Below are positions 11,371-25,904 of a stretch of DNA of 64,000 nt, one piece after another. The notes below the pieces were generated by a model that saw only the letters and a list, made by a program, of their open reading frames with translations, did not search any database and was not told where the DNA came from. Positions within the stretch are counted from its first letter, which is position 1. Every line of letters starts with the position of its first letter. Made by a program: the position numbers and the translations under genes. Origin of the DNA: Tachypleus tridentatus (lineage: Eukaryota > Arthropoda > Merostomata > Xiphosura > Limulidae); NCBI RefSeq assembly GCF_004210375.1, contig NC_134831.1:44240035-44304034 (forward strand), read 5' to 3'.

Positions 11371-12508
11371 CTAAATATTTATTAATGATGTCACAATATT
11401 ACTATGTCATACAGATTTCAACCAGCTAACATGAATAATATTTAAGATTTATAGTGAAATAAGTTCCACATCAACTTAATGAAAACAAAGCATCATATTT
11501 TGGTATTTTTTAACTAAAGTATTACATTTAACAAAATATTCAGCCAAAATACATATATTAACTATAATTCTGTCAAATAGACATAGCAGTATAATAATAT
11601 AAAGAGTGTAAAAACATGAGAAAATAGTTTATAACTGAATTTTCTCATAAAGGATAAGAGAAGTTTAAAAGAATAGTAAACCACATAAGCCAACTGATGC
11701 AACTTTTCACACACATAATAGGTTTAATTACAAGTTACAGATTATTTATTCTACATTCTTGCACAAATCTTATCAAGAAATAATACAGAACTTAAAAGAA
11801 TTCTGATTACTGAAAATGATTTTTATTTTTTTTCAATTAGAGAAAGTTTAATCTTTCCATTGAGAAAATTTGAAATTAACAAAACAAAATGCATGTCACA
11901 AACATTTAAAAGGTCCCATAACTTATTCTCAGTTCATTCATTTTGAGAAAACAGAAAAGAAATGAAAGAGCTGCCTGTCCTAAAAAATTATCTACAAGAT
12001 TGGCAGAATTAATATATACTATTACATGTTTGTATATTTCTGTGCACAGATGACATGGACTGGTATATTATGTTTACTACTGATTTATCATCTCTTGTAC
12101 ATCACATTCAATCCTTTACAGTTTTTTAAATCAAATATACATGTGTATATTCTCTCTCTCTGTAAAGACATATACATTACATACACATGTAAAAATATAT
12201 AAATTTAATTATCTTTCCAATTTAAAAAATTGTGGTGTTTTTAAATACAATTTACTAAGAGTTGAACATGATATTAGACTACCTGTAACAGTTATTACTA
12301 GCCTCGTTACTTCAGTTCTACTGCATCTTTATGTATGGCTGATTAAAAACATACACGTTTTTTAAAATTAAAATCTGATATATAAGACTGAAAAAAAAAA
12401 AAACTAAATTGAAATTAAATTTTATGCAGCTTTCCATGTATCTTTTAGCACTTGTTTAGTTTCTACTGAAACATACCAAATTATAATTGACACATGGTTA
12501 TTACCAAC

Positions 12509-12714
12509 CTGATTCAGTTATACGAATAGCTCTGGCTTTAGCTAGTTCCAAAGCAGTCACCCACCTCTGACGTTCAACTTCACTAGAAGCCTTTAAATGG
12601 AAAGTTTGGGCACCACCATTTGATATGATAAAGTTTGATGAATCAACAGTATAGATGACAGCATTCACTAAACTTATGGTTCCCCTACAGGAATGAGCCA
12701 TCTCAGCTTGATTC
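12509..12714 (-). CDS. OSBP: OSBP coding exon: second half of the PH domain
   Basis: This 206-nt exon has an acceptor AG at 12715-12716 and a donor GTTGGT at 12503-12508. It completes an Arg codon split with the first exon (SYYR/NQAEMAHSCRG) and runs through VDSSNFIISNGGAQTFHLKA and EVERQRWVTALELAKA, the C-terminal PH-domain helix with its invariant Trp. The alternative downstream donor GTAATA would break the phase with the next exon, so GTTGGT is chosen. The PH domain binds PI4P and Arf1 at the Golgi in the known family. Identity to vertebrate OSBP as I recall it is very high. Confidence 0.96.
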
Positions 12715-12716
12715 CT

Positions 12717-15640
12717 ATCAATATTTAAAAATGTACATGAAAAACATTACAGCACTATATGTATATTTGAGAAACAAGTCTTAATGCAAGTGTTTCTAGA
12801 GTGATTGTGATTTATATAACTGTATAATCTCTCTATAAAAGTCCATGTGATCATATCATGTCACATTTGATTTCACCAAATATGAGGAGTTATAAAACCT
12901 ACAAAAATTTATCCAGACAGAATAGTTTGAATACTATCTGCCCTTTACAATTTTAGTTTTTACTGATAGGGTATAAAGGGTGCATGGGGAAGGAGGTTGG
13001 ATGCTGTGAAACCATATGTGTAAATATATTGTGTAGGGTCATGAAAGTAAAAATATTCATTCAATTTTAAACCTAAATCATTTCCGAATTAAACTATTTT
13101 CTCTTGTATCATCAATGTTTTTAATTAAAAACAAGCCTCTTTAATTAATGGAGATTCTAAATTAAGAAAGAAATCAACAAATATTTTTCAGTTTTGATGT
13201 CTATAAATTTCATTTTATACTTTTAGTACGTAGACTAACAACATTAGGTCATACTTTTGTTGCTAAGCAAAATGACAAAAGCCATTACTAAAATGTAACA
13301 TTACCAAAATGCACGGACTTTTATTTATACAAGAAGTTGTTAATTTAACTGATTTTTACCAATAATTATTCTATAACACACCACAATTTATTTCATTAAT
13401 GATCTTAAGTTTGATTAGCTCACAAAAGCAATTTAACAATGTTTGACTGCCTCAATTGTACTTTTCTGTCATTTTGTGGGTCAAGCTTGATTTTGCAAAA
13501 TGTGTTTATTTAACTATGAAATGTGAGGTTATGGATACTACGGAAGATGGGTCAGGGAAGGTAGTATTTCAACCATAATTTCTGCTAGTCAGTATATATA
13601 TCTAACAGCCACATTACCATATTACAATTAGCTAGTATTATGAATATGCAAAAGAGATAGCAGATAAAATATTAATCCCCACATCCTAGCACATGTGGAG
13701 ATATTGCTACAAAAAAATTAATGTATCAACAAGTATTAGCTACATATATTAGGAATGTGGAATAAAAGCACTGAAACTATAAAGTCTCATATGGAATGTG
13801 CTTATAAATGATGTGTATACAGTTAAAACATAAGGTGGGTTTTGATATTCATTTTATGTAAAATGAAAACTTTATAGTGTTGTAGTGAAGCACTTCTCTG
13901 GATAGAATACAGTAGCAGCTTTGGTTTTGATTGTGTTTCAGTTATATTTGTGTAACTTGTTACTAGATGTGATTTCTTTGGTTTCTCTGCTAACTTTTAG
14001 AACATGTTTTCCTACATTAAGCAATAACTGGTGTGTATTATTGGGTAAAATAACAAAGCATATTTTCTTTGGTACTGGAATGCTGAAAGTAGTCATGTGA
14101 GTTGCTTAATCAACAGATATAAGGATTCACTTTCATTTGATTTTCAAATTTAAAACTTTCTCATCAAAGAAACATCTATTCTGAAAACATCTTTAATCAC
14201 AAGTTTTTGCACTTTTCATGATATGTTTACTTTCTGTCAAATTCACCTCAATTAATTAAGTCCAATGCATCATTATCAATAAAATCTATATTGTCCTTTC
14301 ATAATGTACAACTTTATCATTGATATTCACAATATTCTCATTGTAAATTGGCCAGTCATTTTCTTTTATCATTGATTGCATTATCAGTACTTGTCAATAC
14401 ATTTCCCCCATGTTTCCAACTCAATTTATCAGAAACTGAAATTCCATCATGTCCACAATCACAATAAAAGCCTGTTAAGCATTATAAGCATCTAGGCCTT
14501 TTATATTCTGCAAGACAAAACTCCAATTTTGAACTAGAATTCAAATTGTTTTTTTTGCAGTGGTTAAAGCAATTTTCAGCAACTTCAAAATAAAAGTAAA
14601 TGAAAAAAACCAACAATGAACCATTTTTTCAGACCAAAATTAGATGTGCATGTGTTAATTATTATTTTACTAGTCAGTGTTTTTACTTCATTCAGATGAG
14701 ACAAATTTTTTGCACTTTACAGATGTAAAACCATAATGCTGTTTTTATCTGTAGCTCCATGACTTTATTCATATTTATACATACTCTGTTATTTACATGT
14801 CTTCTTTACTGAACTATGTACACTGACTACATTGGTTGACATAAACATCTTACATGGTGGAAGAAGTCTTATTCAATTGTAACCAATCTGTTGAAAAATA
14901 TGATACACATCTGTTTCACATATTTTTGGCAAAGAAAGATGCTGGCAAATGTAAATTTTAATTTATTCCCAAAGAAATTAAAATGGATTGAGAATCAGTG
15001 AGTATCTGGGCCAAGATGAATGACTAAAAACACTTGTGTTTTTTAAATTCAAAACAATATTAGCAAGACAGAATATTTAGTTTTACTGTTTTTAGAAGAA
15101 ACTTGTCCATCAGGACAGAGATTAAATACTGTGAGGTGAGCATAGTAAGTACAGTTGAGGTATACACTGAATGTTGTTTGCACATTATTATATACTACCT
15201 CAAGCTAAATGATTTGTTGGAACAATGCAAGTGGCCATATGCCTCATATAGTAATTCTACCCTACACACATTTTATAAAATTGATATCCCTCCTGTAAAA
15301 CACTAAGACAGTAGTTGCAAATTGTATTTTTTAATGTTAAACAATAATTGTTTTGGTTTTAATTTGAAAAATTCTTTACCTATTACTCAAAGACCAGGGT
15401 TTCTTCTTTGTTCATCTAAGCTTTAGTTTGAATTTTTCTTGGCTGCTTCAGTTTTTATTACCCCCCCCCTCAATTGCAATTCTTGTCTCGTGATACTATC
15501 TACCTACATCAGTGTCCCCTCTATACAGGCACCTTATTCAAATGATTTGATTTTATTTTTTTCAAGACTGAAACCGTTCCTGTCTCTAACACTGACTCTT
15601 GATAGTAAGAAACAATGGGACAATGTCAGCAGAGGTAAGT
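12717..15640. other. First OSBP intron, left part; nothing recognised
   Basis: An AT-rich intron sequence with only chance ORFs. No transposon protein or SINE head was recognised. Confidence 0.5.
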
Positions 15641-15649
15641 AGTATTGAA

Positions 15650-18600
15650 AATACTTATTCATTTTAGGAAAATGTTAACTTTCAAGACATACTTCCACTA
15701 CACTTACAGCCAAAATCCCTCACTGAAAAGGTTGAGGGGCCAAATAAGAGCATTATCCATACAGAAAGTATATGTATAGAACAGTGTTGTACCAAGATAA
15801 AAATGGTACCAGAATGAGAGAAACACAAAACATCCAGAACAGACATGCTCTTCACCCTGAACTTAATTCCCATATCAAGAATAAAACTGTACATGAACTG
15901 TACAGCCCCCAACCAGATATGCACCATTGAAATTAAGAGGTCTCAGTCCCTATACCCTACATTAGTGGCTAAGATCACTAGATCACATTGTTAAATATAA
16001 AAATACTTTTGATTGAACCCCAAACTATAGCCATAGAGTGATGTGTCCAAATCACAGGAATCATGACAAGAAGTTAAGTAGCAGATAAGCAGACAAACCT
16101 TCTCTTCCACCTGAAGATGCCCAAAAGGCAACAACTCTAACATGAAATGATGGGGTTGTGTATACTGTACTCAACCATTGAAAAAGAACTCATCTAGTGT
16201 GGAATTATGAAAATGGATAAGGACCCTCCACTTGTCCCAGAATTATGGGGAGGACATGTAACAACTGTAATCAACCAAGAACCCAGGATAGAACCGTCCT
16301 GTGTTCAGAATTATAAAGAGATAAGGAATCTCCTTTCTTGAATAATATAATGAATTGATATCACTCAAAAAGAAGAGCCATACACCTCAACTGGATAGCC
16401 AAGCATCAAATTTTAAATGATATTACAAGTAGGCTCCCACATAGGCTGGTGCTGTTCCTTCTGGCATCTTGGAAAAAAAAAACATCCAGGGACCCAAAAT
16501 GCAGGGCCCCCAATTTTCCTCTCTTCTCCATGAATGGAGAAGTTCACTCTAACAGTCTAAAGAAAAAGCCTCTGTCTACCACCCCAGTGATCAATTACCC
16601 AAAATGATGAGGAATGTGAAAAATATTGGGGACTCAAAAGTATGTAGTTGCAATAATTGATGGTAGTGGATAAGGCCACCACAAGCAATGGCAATTATGA
16701 AAGATACAGACACCTCTGTCAATAAACCAAAAAATGAGTTATGGTTGACATCACTGACTGAAAATGGTTCAACCTCCTCTCAATATAACATTACCAATAT
16801 AAATATTATTACCTGTGAAAAAAATGGCTTTTGGTCTAAATGCAAACTTAGATATATGTTAGCCTTAAAAATTAAATCCCAATGCTGTGTGAAAGCAAGC
16901 ATAACCTCTGTGCCAGAAACTTGAACTTCTGGATAGCCTGGTGCAGCATATCTGATCACAGCTGCCTCCACAGAGAAAGCCTAAAAAAAAAGGTAGAGAT
17001 AGACACACTGAAAGGGACACCAGAAGCAGAAACCCAGATGTAGCCTAAAATCTGGTGTAATCAACAAGATCTGACAATGGGTTGGAATAAATCATATTTT
17101 GTACCCTGAGCAACATGAAATGGAGAGAAGGTTGAGAGTGGTAATCCAATCCTGTCCAGATGGAAAGCAACTACTGCCCAAAATACTGGGCATCAAATTG
17201 CCAATAGTTTAGTAATTCAATGAGAGGCCAACTCATCAGTTAGAGCTATAAAATGAGAGGCAATCCAACTAAACCTTGCAATGCAAAATCTGTTTTGTTG
17301 AGAGAATCTGTTTGGATAGTGACAACAAACCTGATATCAGAGGCATCACCTGTGGAACACTGCAAGTTAAAAGGATAACAAAATGAGATTAGTCACACAA
17401 AAAAAAGGCCTATGGTCTGAAAATAAGGAACCCTAGTCCACATAGAAGATAATCAAGTGATTGAAATTAGGGTTTTAAAATTATTACTATTTTGATTAAC
17501 AACTATTTAAAAAATAAAATATGACAATTATGTTTGTTATTAAGCACCAAAACTAGACAATGGGCAATACATGCTTTGCCCACTCTAGATATCAAAATTG
17601 ATTTTAGCTCTACAGTTTTTTAAATTTTATTTTTTTTAGAATAATATATTAATTTTTATTGTTTCTTAGACATCTAAAGAAAGTAATTATTTGTTAAATG
17701 TAACTGATTAATGAACCTGATAAATAATTGATTAGCAAATTCCACTAATTGCCTAGCTCTAATTTAGGACCTATTGAATTAAAAGTTTGTTACAGTTTTC
17801 TTCATAAACATGTTAACATGTTAAGAACACAAATTTTCACCTAAATCTAAAGTTTTAGAAATCAGTCATCTAATAATGTATTTCAATTAAAATATTTCTG
17901 TAATACATGACTTTCAACAAAAGAAAAAATACAACCTCAAAACTGTTATTGAATGAAAATGTATTATAAATGTAAAACCTAACAAATGGTTTGTTTAAAA
18001 AAAAAAGATTTGGGTCTTAATTATTGTTGAATGATAATATTTTATAACAAAAGATTTTAAATCCTTTTCCTCTCAGCTAAGAAAACAGTTCAAAAGTTAA
18101 TATTTTCTTTACCTGAAAATGTACTTACACAAAATACACAAAATAGCTTAATCCCTCATGAAGCTGTCTATAAGACTTGCATGGCACAAGGCTTGACCTA
18201 ACTTCCACCTAAAAATTATGTGTTAAACATAAAATTTGCTGGTTTGTGAAGACATCACAATGTGATTATAGTCCACCATCAACAGAAGGGGCAACACAAC
18301 CTCCTTGTACATTGACATCCATAAGGGCTTGTGCTTGAAATAAGTTCATTCTTAGAAGAGGCAAAAAGTAAGCACACTAGAAGGTGGAGGATTGGTAAAA
18401 AAGTGTGTGAAGGTGTATACTTATCACAAATACATTCTCAAGCAAAGAAAACATTAACTTATGAAACAATGCCTTACTTCTGTGCACAAAATAACTAGAA
18501 TTTCACAATATAATGGTGGGAAAGCTACTGTAAACCTTAAACCTAGATAAGCTCCCTTCAGAAAGTGCCCAAAGGAAACACCCATATAGCATGACATCTT

Positions 18601-21260
18601 GAGTTATAGTGGTGACTTTAAATTGAGTATCACAGCCTTGTATTATAAAAACAGAGTATAAGGATAATAATTCATTTTGTCAATGGGTGTTTTAAAATAA
18701 TTTGAATAAGTCTGTATGGACTTTGACAAGAAAAAAGAGACAATTATTTATTGTTCTGAATACGACTGTGATAAACAATAGTGTAACAAATTTTTCTATA
18801 TATGTTTGGCTTGTTTTGAATACATTATGATGATAGGCAACCTTGACCTGTGTCCTCAGTAAGTCAAGAACACTCTTGAAGTCCTCATGGCAAAGGGATG
18901 GAACCAAATAAAGATTGCAAAATAATCACAAATAAGGCATTTTGAGCTAGAAAAACATCCCACCCCAACAAGTCCCAACAGTAGAGAAACCAAGTAAGGT
19001 GGCACAGAAATTGTAGTATAGGCTAATGTGGTGAAAAGTAATGAGCAAAACTTTCTGGAACACCCCTCCTGAGTACAATGAAGTGTCTCAGACCTAAGGC
19101 GATGTCATGAAACGTAATGCAGGAGAGTGTTAAGAAAAAGATAAAGGTGCAAAAATTGGGCACCATAAAAGTTAAGCTAAACCAGGAAAAAAGTGTAAAC
19201 TAAAAGTAGAGGATGAGGCATGTTAGAATAGGTGTGCAATCATTTGAGAAACTGTTCTACAGAAACCTCAATATCAGGTGAAGTCAAACTTGTCTTGAGT
19301 ACGAGTTTCATATAGTAAAGCACAGGAGAAACCAAAGAATAAATGAAAAAGAGAAATGAACAACTATGAAATCATGTCAAGGAATGGATAAAAAGAGGGA
19401 AGATTTTTCACTACAGATGAGGTTACAATGAGGTGTTTTTGTATTTTTTTTACCATAAATCACCTTCAGACTATATGTCAACAAATACTCCAAACACAGA
19501 AAATCCAGTGAGCACATGCATTTCAAAAAAACACCACATTTTTGATGAGGCAAAATAAATGCTCTGAAAGTTGGGAGGAAGAATGAAAGGTTTCAGGGAG
19601 AGATGAGTTTCTTTCTGGAATATATTTTCAGGCAAAGAAAATGTTAACTTCATAAATGAGCCTCTTGTCTCCACATAATTTAAAGATAGAACCCCATACT
19701 GATTAGATAGTGAAGGAAGCCAGAAATTAAAAATTTGAGCTTCTTTCTAACTTTATAGCATCATAATAGGAAAACCCATGGAGCATGTTACACTTCAGGA
19801 ATCACTCAGTGGAAGAATACAGGTAATAGCCTTAGCCTGATAAAAGATTTAGAGCAAAAGTTGCTAATGTGTTACATACCACTATCCATGAGGTTGACCA
19901 TGTGTGTAGTGTGGTTAAGACAGTAAGTCAGTTCATACAGTACTGAAGAGATATTACATAAAATACTTATCAGAATAAATAGGTTCAGGGAAAATTATCA
20001 CACACCAGCTTCCCAACAAAAATGCAAGACCCATCTGGTTGGCATAACCAGCCACCAGAAATGACATAATTCATAATTTAGTAAGGTGACCTGTACTACA
20101 TTTCCAGGTGACACCCCAACTCTACTTATGACTGAGGGGTAAATTTACTATCTCACACCAGTAGGATTTCATTATTCCAAAAGGGGAACTCTCTGTACTG
20201 ACTTCCCTAGTAGCTTGGTACTGGGGGAAACAGGAATCCTTTCTTTGCTCCACTAGAAGAAAATGAAATGGTCAAATTAGCATGGGGAGAATGCTAAAGA
20301 GATGAAACTATAATGTGGTATAGTAAAGTGACATAAGAGCATCAGGAGTCATCCACATCACCCCCTACTAGAGGTAAGAAAAGCTGTAAGATAAATATGA
20401 TGAAAGAAGACAAAAAAGAAAATTAAAAGTGTCATCACCCATAAAAGAATTAGTTGGATGAAGTGCATTATCCAAATGTTTCAAAGATGTAAGAGATAAT
20501 TAACTAAAGAAAAAGGAATCCTACAACAAGAAAAAGAGCTGTCAATTGCCTTGAAAGAGGGCAATATGAATAATATAACAATGAACAACCAGTACAAGAT
20601 AAAGGAGATGGTCTGGATTGGAAAGACTGCATGGGAAGGAAAAAAGAAGGGAGGTTATTTATTTGATAAAATGTAATTACTCTCCCAAGAAACCTTAGTT
20701 CTGTGGAGAAAAAGTGGTCAAGCAATAGTATTAACCTGTCACTACAGTAAAGAGTGTAAGAGCTGTGCAATGCAAAAATATCACTGAAAAAGTTCCCACA
20801 AGAGAGAAAGAAAAGATTTGATAAGAGAAAGATGGTAGAGTGAACAGGTGGCCAACGCTTTAAATGGAGTACTTGTGACAGCCCTAAGAACTAAGCAGTT
20901 AAGAAGATAACAAATGAAATAGGCTTGGAAGACATCATAATAACCAAAGAAAGAAAATATGAGAATCCAAAAGAGGAATTAAAAGCTATGTACAAAATCA
21001 GCTTGAACAGGCATAACAAACTGACAACTGAATATGATGGACATGGGCTTAAATGAGAAAGTCTAAAGCAAAGTAAACAGAGGTTCTGAAAGTGAGTGTC
21101 TATTTGTTAGAATATGATGGTAGGCTCAATCAGTAGCCAAGATCATAAGATCATTGATAGAAATTGATCTTCTGGAGAAATGACTCTTGAGTTAAATCAG
21201 TTGTCCAAAATCACAAGAACAGAGGTACGGGATGAAAGGTTTTGTTTGTAGGTATGATTG
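15650..21260. other. Purine-rich, less AT-rich block inside OSBP intron 1, unassigned
   Basis: The plus strand here is visibly enriched in A and G (many gaa, gag, aagg words) compared with flanking intron, and so is the block at about 26.3-27.8 kb beside a LINE. This fits old retrotransposon sequence on the minus strand, but I found no conserved protein motif. Two related segments, near 18430-18490 and 19618-19670 (both with 'caaagaaaa...ttaactt'), show internal repetition. The purine bias ends near 21.26 kb. Confidence 0.35.
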
Positions 21261-22460
21261 TTGTCAAGTGTAAAACTACACTATGTGCTACCTCTATGTT
21301 GCAACCACTAAAGGTATGTAAACTCAAATAATTGAGCATTATACGCCTTCACACTTACTGAAGCCCGGGCAATCATGTAAATGCATTTTGCACACATTTA
21401 GGACAAAGTTAATGTTACTGATAGCATATAAAGAGAATTAGTTACAATTAGTATAGAATAATTTGATTCAAAATACATCTTATCAAACAAATAAACTATT
21501 GATGACTAAAGGAAACAAAAACCTGTTTAACTGATTTCCCACTGATAAAAATAAGTGCAACAGCTAACTAAATGTAGGTACTGGAAAAGATAAATACTAA
21601 GACAAGATGATGCTTCAAACATGAATGTCAAGAACAGTGCATGTTATATAGGAACTCCAGTAAAACTAGTTCAAAACATGTACAGTCTTAATTCACTTAG
21701 AAGTTTAGATTATCCAGAAAATCACATCCCATGAAACACACAAGCTACCTGCATTGTAGTGTAATGGCATGGAGTTGTTCAGAGCTTTTGCTATTAAAGT
21801 AAAAGAATGGGGAAGTTGACTTTTAATTCCAACATATCATCTGATTGTAACTATGTGTATACATGTGAGTTACTTGTTGTGGTACACACACCTTAAAGTT
21901 ATTTTTTAATGTCCCAAGTACCTACAAGTAATTTTAATTGATTTGTATCAACATTAGTGGATAGCATTAAGACCCCTTCTAGATTAATCTGCTACTAGGT
22001 TTTGATGTCTAAACTACAAAACATGCTGTATAATAACATAGATCAAATTGAAGTGTGAAGTTCACGATCAAGGATAAGGTCTCAATTATGACAAATCAAT
22101 TTCTAACTGTACTTATAATATTCAATCTTTTTATATTTTACTTTGTGGTTTGAAAACTTAAACTAATTGAAAATTGATGTAAAACTTATGCAAAAACAAT
22201 TACCTTTTTCTATTTTCACATACTTCAGTGATATTCTGACTATTAAGTCTTAATTTACCTATTAATATTTCTGAAGAGTAGTTATGTTTTCCTTACAATA
22301 TGAGGTACTGCTTTATTACTAGTTTTTTAATGAACTCACAATGTGTAGTTTTATCAAAAAGTATTTTTACCATATATCATCTTAACCAGCAGCATACTGA
22401 ACAATTCAAATTCAACCAATTCGTAATGACGAAAAACCCACTGGAATTAAAAATGTATGT

Positions 22461-22603
22461 TAGGATGGCTGGTATGGGTATTAATACTTTTACTAATAAA
22501 GCAGAGAACAGCATTTTTTTTAACTTGAAGATGGCCTAAAAAGGTCAAAACATTGTTCTCTGCTTTATTCATAAAATTGTTAATACCCATACCAGCTGTC
22601 CTA
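22461..22603. repeat. Inverted repeat resembling Penelope terminal sequence
   Basis: The left arm (from 22461, 'gctggtatgggtatta...aataaagcagagaaca') and the right arm (about 22553-22603) are reverse complements over some 50 bp. Between them is TTGAAGA, a potential stem tggcc/ggtca around TAAAAA, then AAAAC (22525-22551). From memory, similar arms and a 'CTGAAGA..GAAAC' centre are frequent in horseshoe crab DNA and resemble the repeats at Penelope element ends, some of which carry hammerhead ribozymes. Here the two core positions differ from the usual C and G, so activity is unlikely. Confidence 0.5.
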
Positions 22604-23094
22604 AGATACAAATTCAATCTATTGAGATTTTCACCCGTTCTTCTTGTTTTGTTGTCACTTGTTGGATATACATGTATTTTTACTCTTAATGTGGTAATAC
22701 CACCATATTCCATGAAAAGTAAACTCTCTCCTCAGTTTGTTTTTCACTTAAGCAGTAAAATGTTGTTTACTGTAACTGAAAGCATAAAATACAAAACCCT
22801 TTGGTCTGCCTGCTTAACAATGAAATAGTCTTAAATAAAGCTTGCTACTCTATTAACTAAAACTATTTCATTCCCACCTCCTTCAATCCAACATTACTAC
22901 AAAGTGAATTTACACCTACAGTTTTAAAACATGTAATATTATATAATGTACTATAATTCACATGTGACACCAATTGCTAAAAGAGGGAAATCTTTTCCAC
23001 TGAAATGCTGAGTTTCAACTAATTTTTATGAAAAGAAAATTTATATACAAAATTATATTTTTGAAGTTTATAAAAACTAGCAACTATATCCATG

Positions 23095-23340
23095 CCTCTT
23101 TGGGAAGGTGCAGAACATTCATAATGAAGGTTTATTGAATACACACAAACAATAAATATATCCATTCCATTAAAAATCACTCATGTTTGGCATTGGTTTC
23201 AACATATCAAAAATCTTGAAGTTAGGGGTTCCATCTTCCAAATTTCATTAAAATTGGTTCAGCCATTTCCTCACATCTTGCAATGACAAGACACCAGACA
23301 GACAGAAAACAAGCATGTATTATGAAATATAGTTTTCATA
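23095..23340 (+). repeat. Possible LINE 3'-tail remnant
   Basis: The words 'aaatttcattaaaattggttcagccattt', then 'gacaagacaccagacagacagaaa', resemble the 3' tails common to several invertebrate RTE-like LINEs. There is no protein-coding part, and orientation is inferred from this resemblance only. Confidence 0.4.
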
Positions 23341-24839
23341 ACATATCTCCATGAAGAAAAATAACTTAAATTTTCTTTATCCTCTCACTGATAGCTGATC
23401 TCACATCAGCATAGATATGAAGAATATCACATACTTAATGCTTTTCAGCCACTGCACAGCAGCTAATAGAATGCCTTCAATATTTGTTGGGTTTTTTTCA
23501 AGTACAAACTTTTAGCTAATAGCTTCATCATCTCTTGACCAAGTTGATATCTAATTATAGTGTTGGACTAGGAGGTCAAACCTTTCTAAATGATGTACAT
23601 GACCATGCCCAAGGTATCACAGATCAGTTTACTCTAATCTTGCATAAAAATATTTCAACTTGAGGACAGGCTAGTAGAGATCCTGATGAATAATAAAATC
23701 AAATCAAGTAAACATGCACTCCACAACTGGTATTACTGGCACAAAAACAGAATTAAAATAAAAAGGAAAAAACATCTGATAGACTGATTTACTCTAATTC
23801 CACCTAAAATAATTTGAAGCATCATGGCTATTGAGGATTCCCTCTTGTTCCTTCAAACATCTGATGTATCTACATTAACTCCTTGCACAAAGAATGCACA
23901 AATTAAGCTATCATTTCACATGAAGATGATTTCTTTTCATTACAGTTGAAATTTCAAAGTTAGTGCAACAGGAATCAGTTTTCAAAATATACTCAGAATA
24001 ATTTTTTAATCACTGAAAGGTGCTATAACTGTGAATTATTCCAACAGAACTTAGCATAATGTAATGAATTTATTTTTATTTTTAAGGTGCTCAATTACAG
24101 GCTTAAAATATATCAATCATCCACTATTTAAAACTTAAAAGACCATGAAAAGTTAACATTGTCCTAAACTGAAAATGTATTTCCAATAGATATTTATAAG
24201 CTTTCTTAATTTGTACTTCCCTCTAGTGGCACAAACATTTGCTCACAACTAACCTTGATACTCCCATTTATTTCTGCATACTAACATGCAAATAATTATA
24301 AAGCATGTAGAAACCCTCCACCTAGAGAAATGTGCTGCTAACCCTATCACAACTAGCACCCTATCTAATCTTGTACATGTTATCCACTTCAAGATTCATC
24401 AGTTGGTTGGTTGGCACAAAGTAAATAGGCTATCTACAACAAACAACTGGCAAAAATGTCAAAAATAAAATAATCTCAAGTTAAAAACCAAACAAAGACG
24501 AAAAAATCCAGTAAAATAAACTTAAAAAATCTATGGCCCATAAAAAGCTAAAAACACAATCAAGTTGGGGAATGTCACCATCACTTATGATACTGTCCAA
24601 TGTCACTGATAAACTCTTAGAAAACATGTCTAAAACAGTGCCTCCACTCAGAGTTGAAAAGACACAACAATAAAATGTACACAATTGTGACATAAATAAC
24701 ATAAAGGTCACACATTGGTAGGTCAGTACCAAAAGAAAGAAAATAATTAGTTAAAAAACTGTGATCAATATGTAGCTCAGCTAAAACAACTTCCTATTTC
24801 TGATCCCTACGGACACAAAGTAGCAATTGTAGGAGGAAG

Positions 24840-25690
24840 TTATGGAGTAATAGCACTGATTTTCACACTGAAAAGTGTAACACTTAAGTCACTGCTCTAA
24901 GGGACTTCAACTATCCATGCAAAAGAACACAAAGGGCAAACCCATATTGACTTTGAATTGTCTGTCATTTAAAAAAATTATGAATAAAAATGGGCAAATG
25001 ACAACACAATCCATATGAAAGAAGGTCCTGCAAAAGCCATACCTTAAAGCAATGTTATATGCCTTCTCAAGAGCAAAGAAGACAAACAAAATGTTCTCTT
25101 TTCAGGAAGGCTACAAGTCAAATTAGGTGATCCACGGTGGAACACTGTCAATGGAACCCACACATGGTGGGCTAGAGAAAGTTCTCTGATTCAAGAAACC
25201 AAACAATACAAGCATTAATCATCCTCTCCAAGAACTTACAAAGATAGTTAATCAAAGCAATTGGATGATAATTAGAAAGAATCTTAGAATCCTTCCCAGG
25301 CTTAGAAAAAGGTAAAACAATAACCTTGCACCAAGCATCAGGAAAATGTTCTCCTACCATAGCCAGTTAAATACAACTGGAAGAAGAGCAAGAGAAGCAA
25401 AGTAAATATGGCACAGCATCTCACAGAAAAGGAAAAAGGTGATTTCTCTGCTTGCAACTTGACAGTCAAGAAAGCAAGAAAAGAAATAAAAACACTGGAA
25501 ATATATGCAAAGCACTCCCCAAAAGTATCACCAAATTTCTGTAAGTCACTAACTTCCTGGCCATCAGAGGGCAAGAAAGAAAGGAAATGGTAAATATACC
25601 TACCACTGACCATCTGAATATTGTTCCATATGACTTTGGACCTGGCAGTAGAAGAGAAACTGGTTATAAACCAGGATTCATTCTGGCTTT
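24840..25690 (-). pseudogene. Jockey-type LINE reverse transcriptase remnant
   Basis: Read on the minus strand from 25690: a linker (ESWFITSFSSTARSKVIWNN), DGQEVSDLQKFGDTFGECFA, then FPDAWCKVIVLPFSKPGKDS followed by SNYHPIAL..LCKFLERMIN (RT fingers). Next are FALEKAYN..RYG, where the motif A catalytic Asp of 'FDLEKAYD' is Ala, then FLNDRQFKV and finally SVTLFSVKISAIT (motif B neighbourhood, 'QGS' as GSDLSVTLF). The YVDD motif was not found. Several stops and frameshifts intervene. The gag of the same element lies immediately upstream on the minus strand. Confidence 0.85.
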
Positions 25691-25904
25691 CATATCAGAC
25701 CTACCAAGCATGAATCTGCTGGAAAACAATGCAGTTACAAAAGAGTGGTACACCTAAGAAAGGTATCCCAGGCCCATTTATGAGCCTTCTATACCTGTTG
25801 GTAGGCAAGAAACCAACACAAATGAAGATACTATAGGAAATGTGTCAAGGTTTTGAGTATAGAATAAACAGCTGTTTGAAAGATACAATCAAATACTACC
25901 TCCA

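Noticed and set aside
16688..16971. Overlapping ORFs on both strands in the purine-rich block
   Set aside because: A short VEAAVIRYAAPGYPEVQVSG peptide looks protein-like, but I know no family for it and flanking frames are closed.
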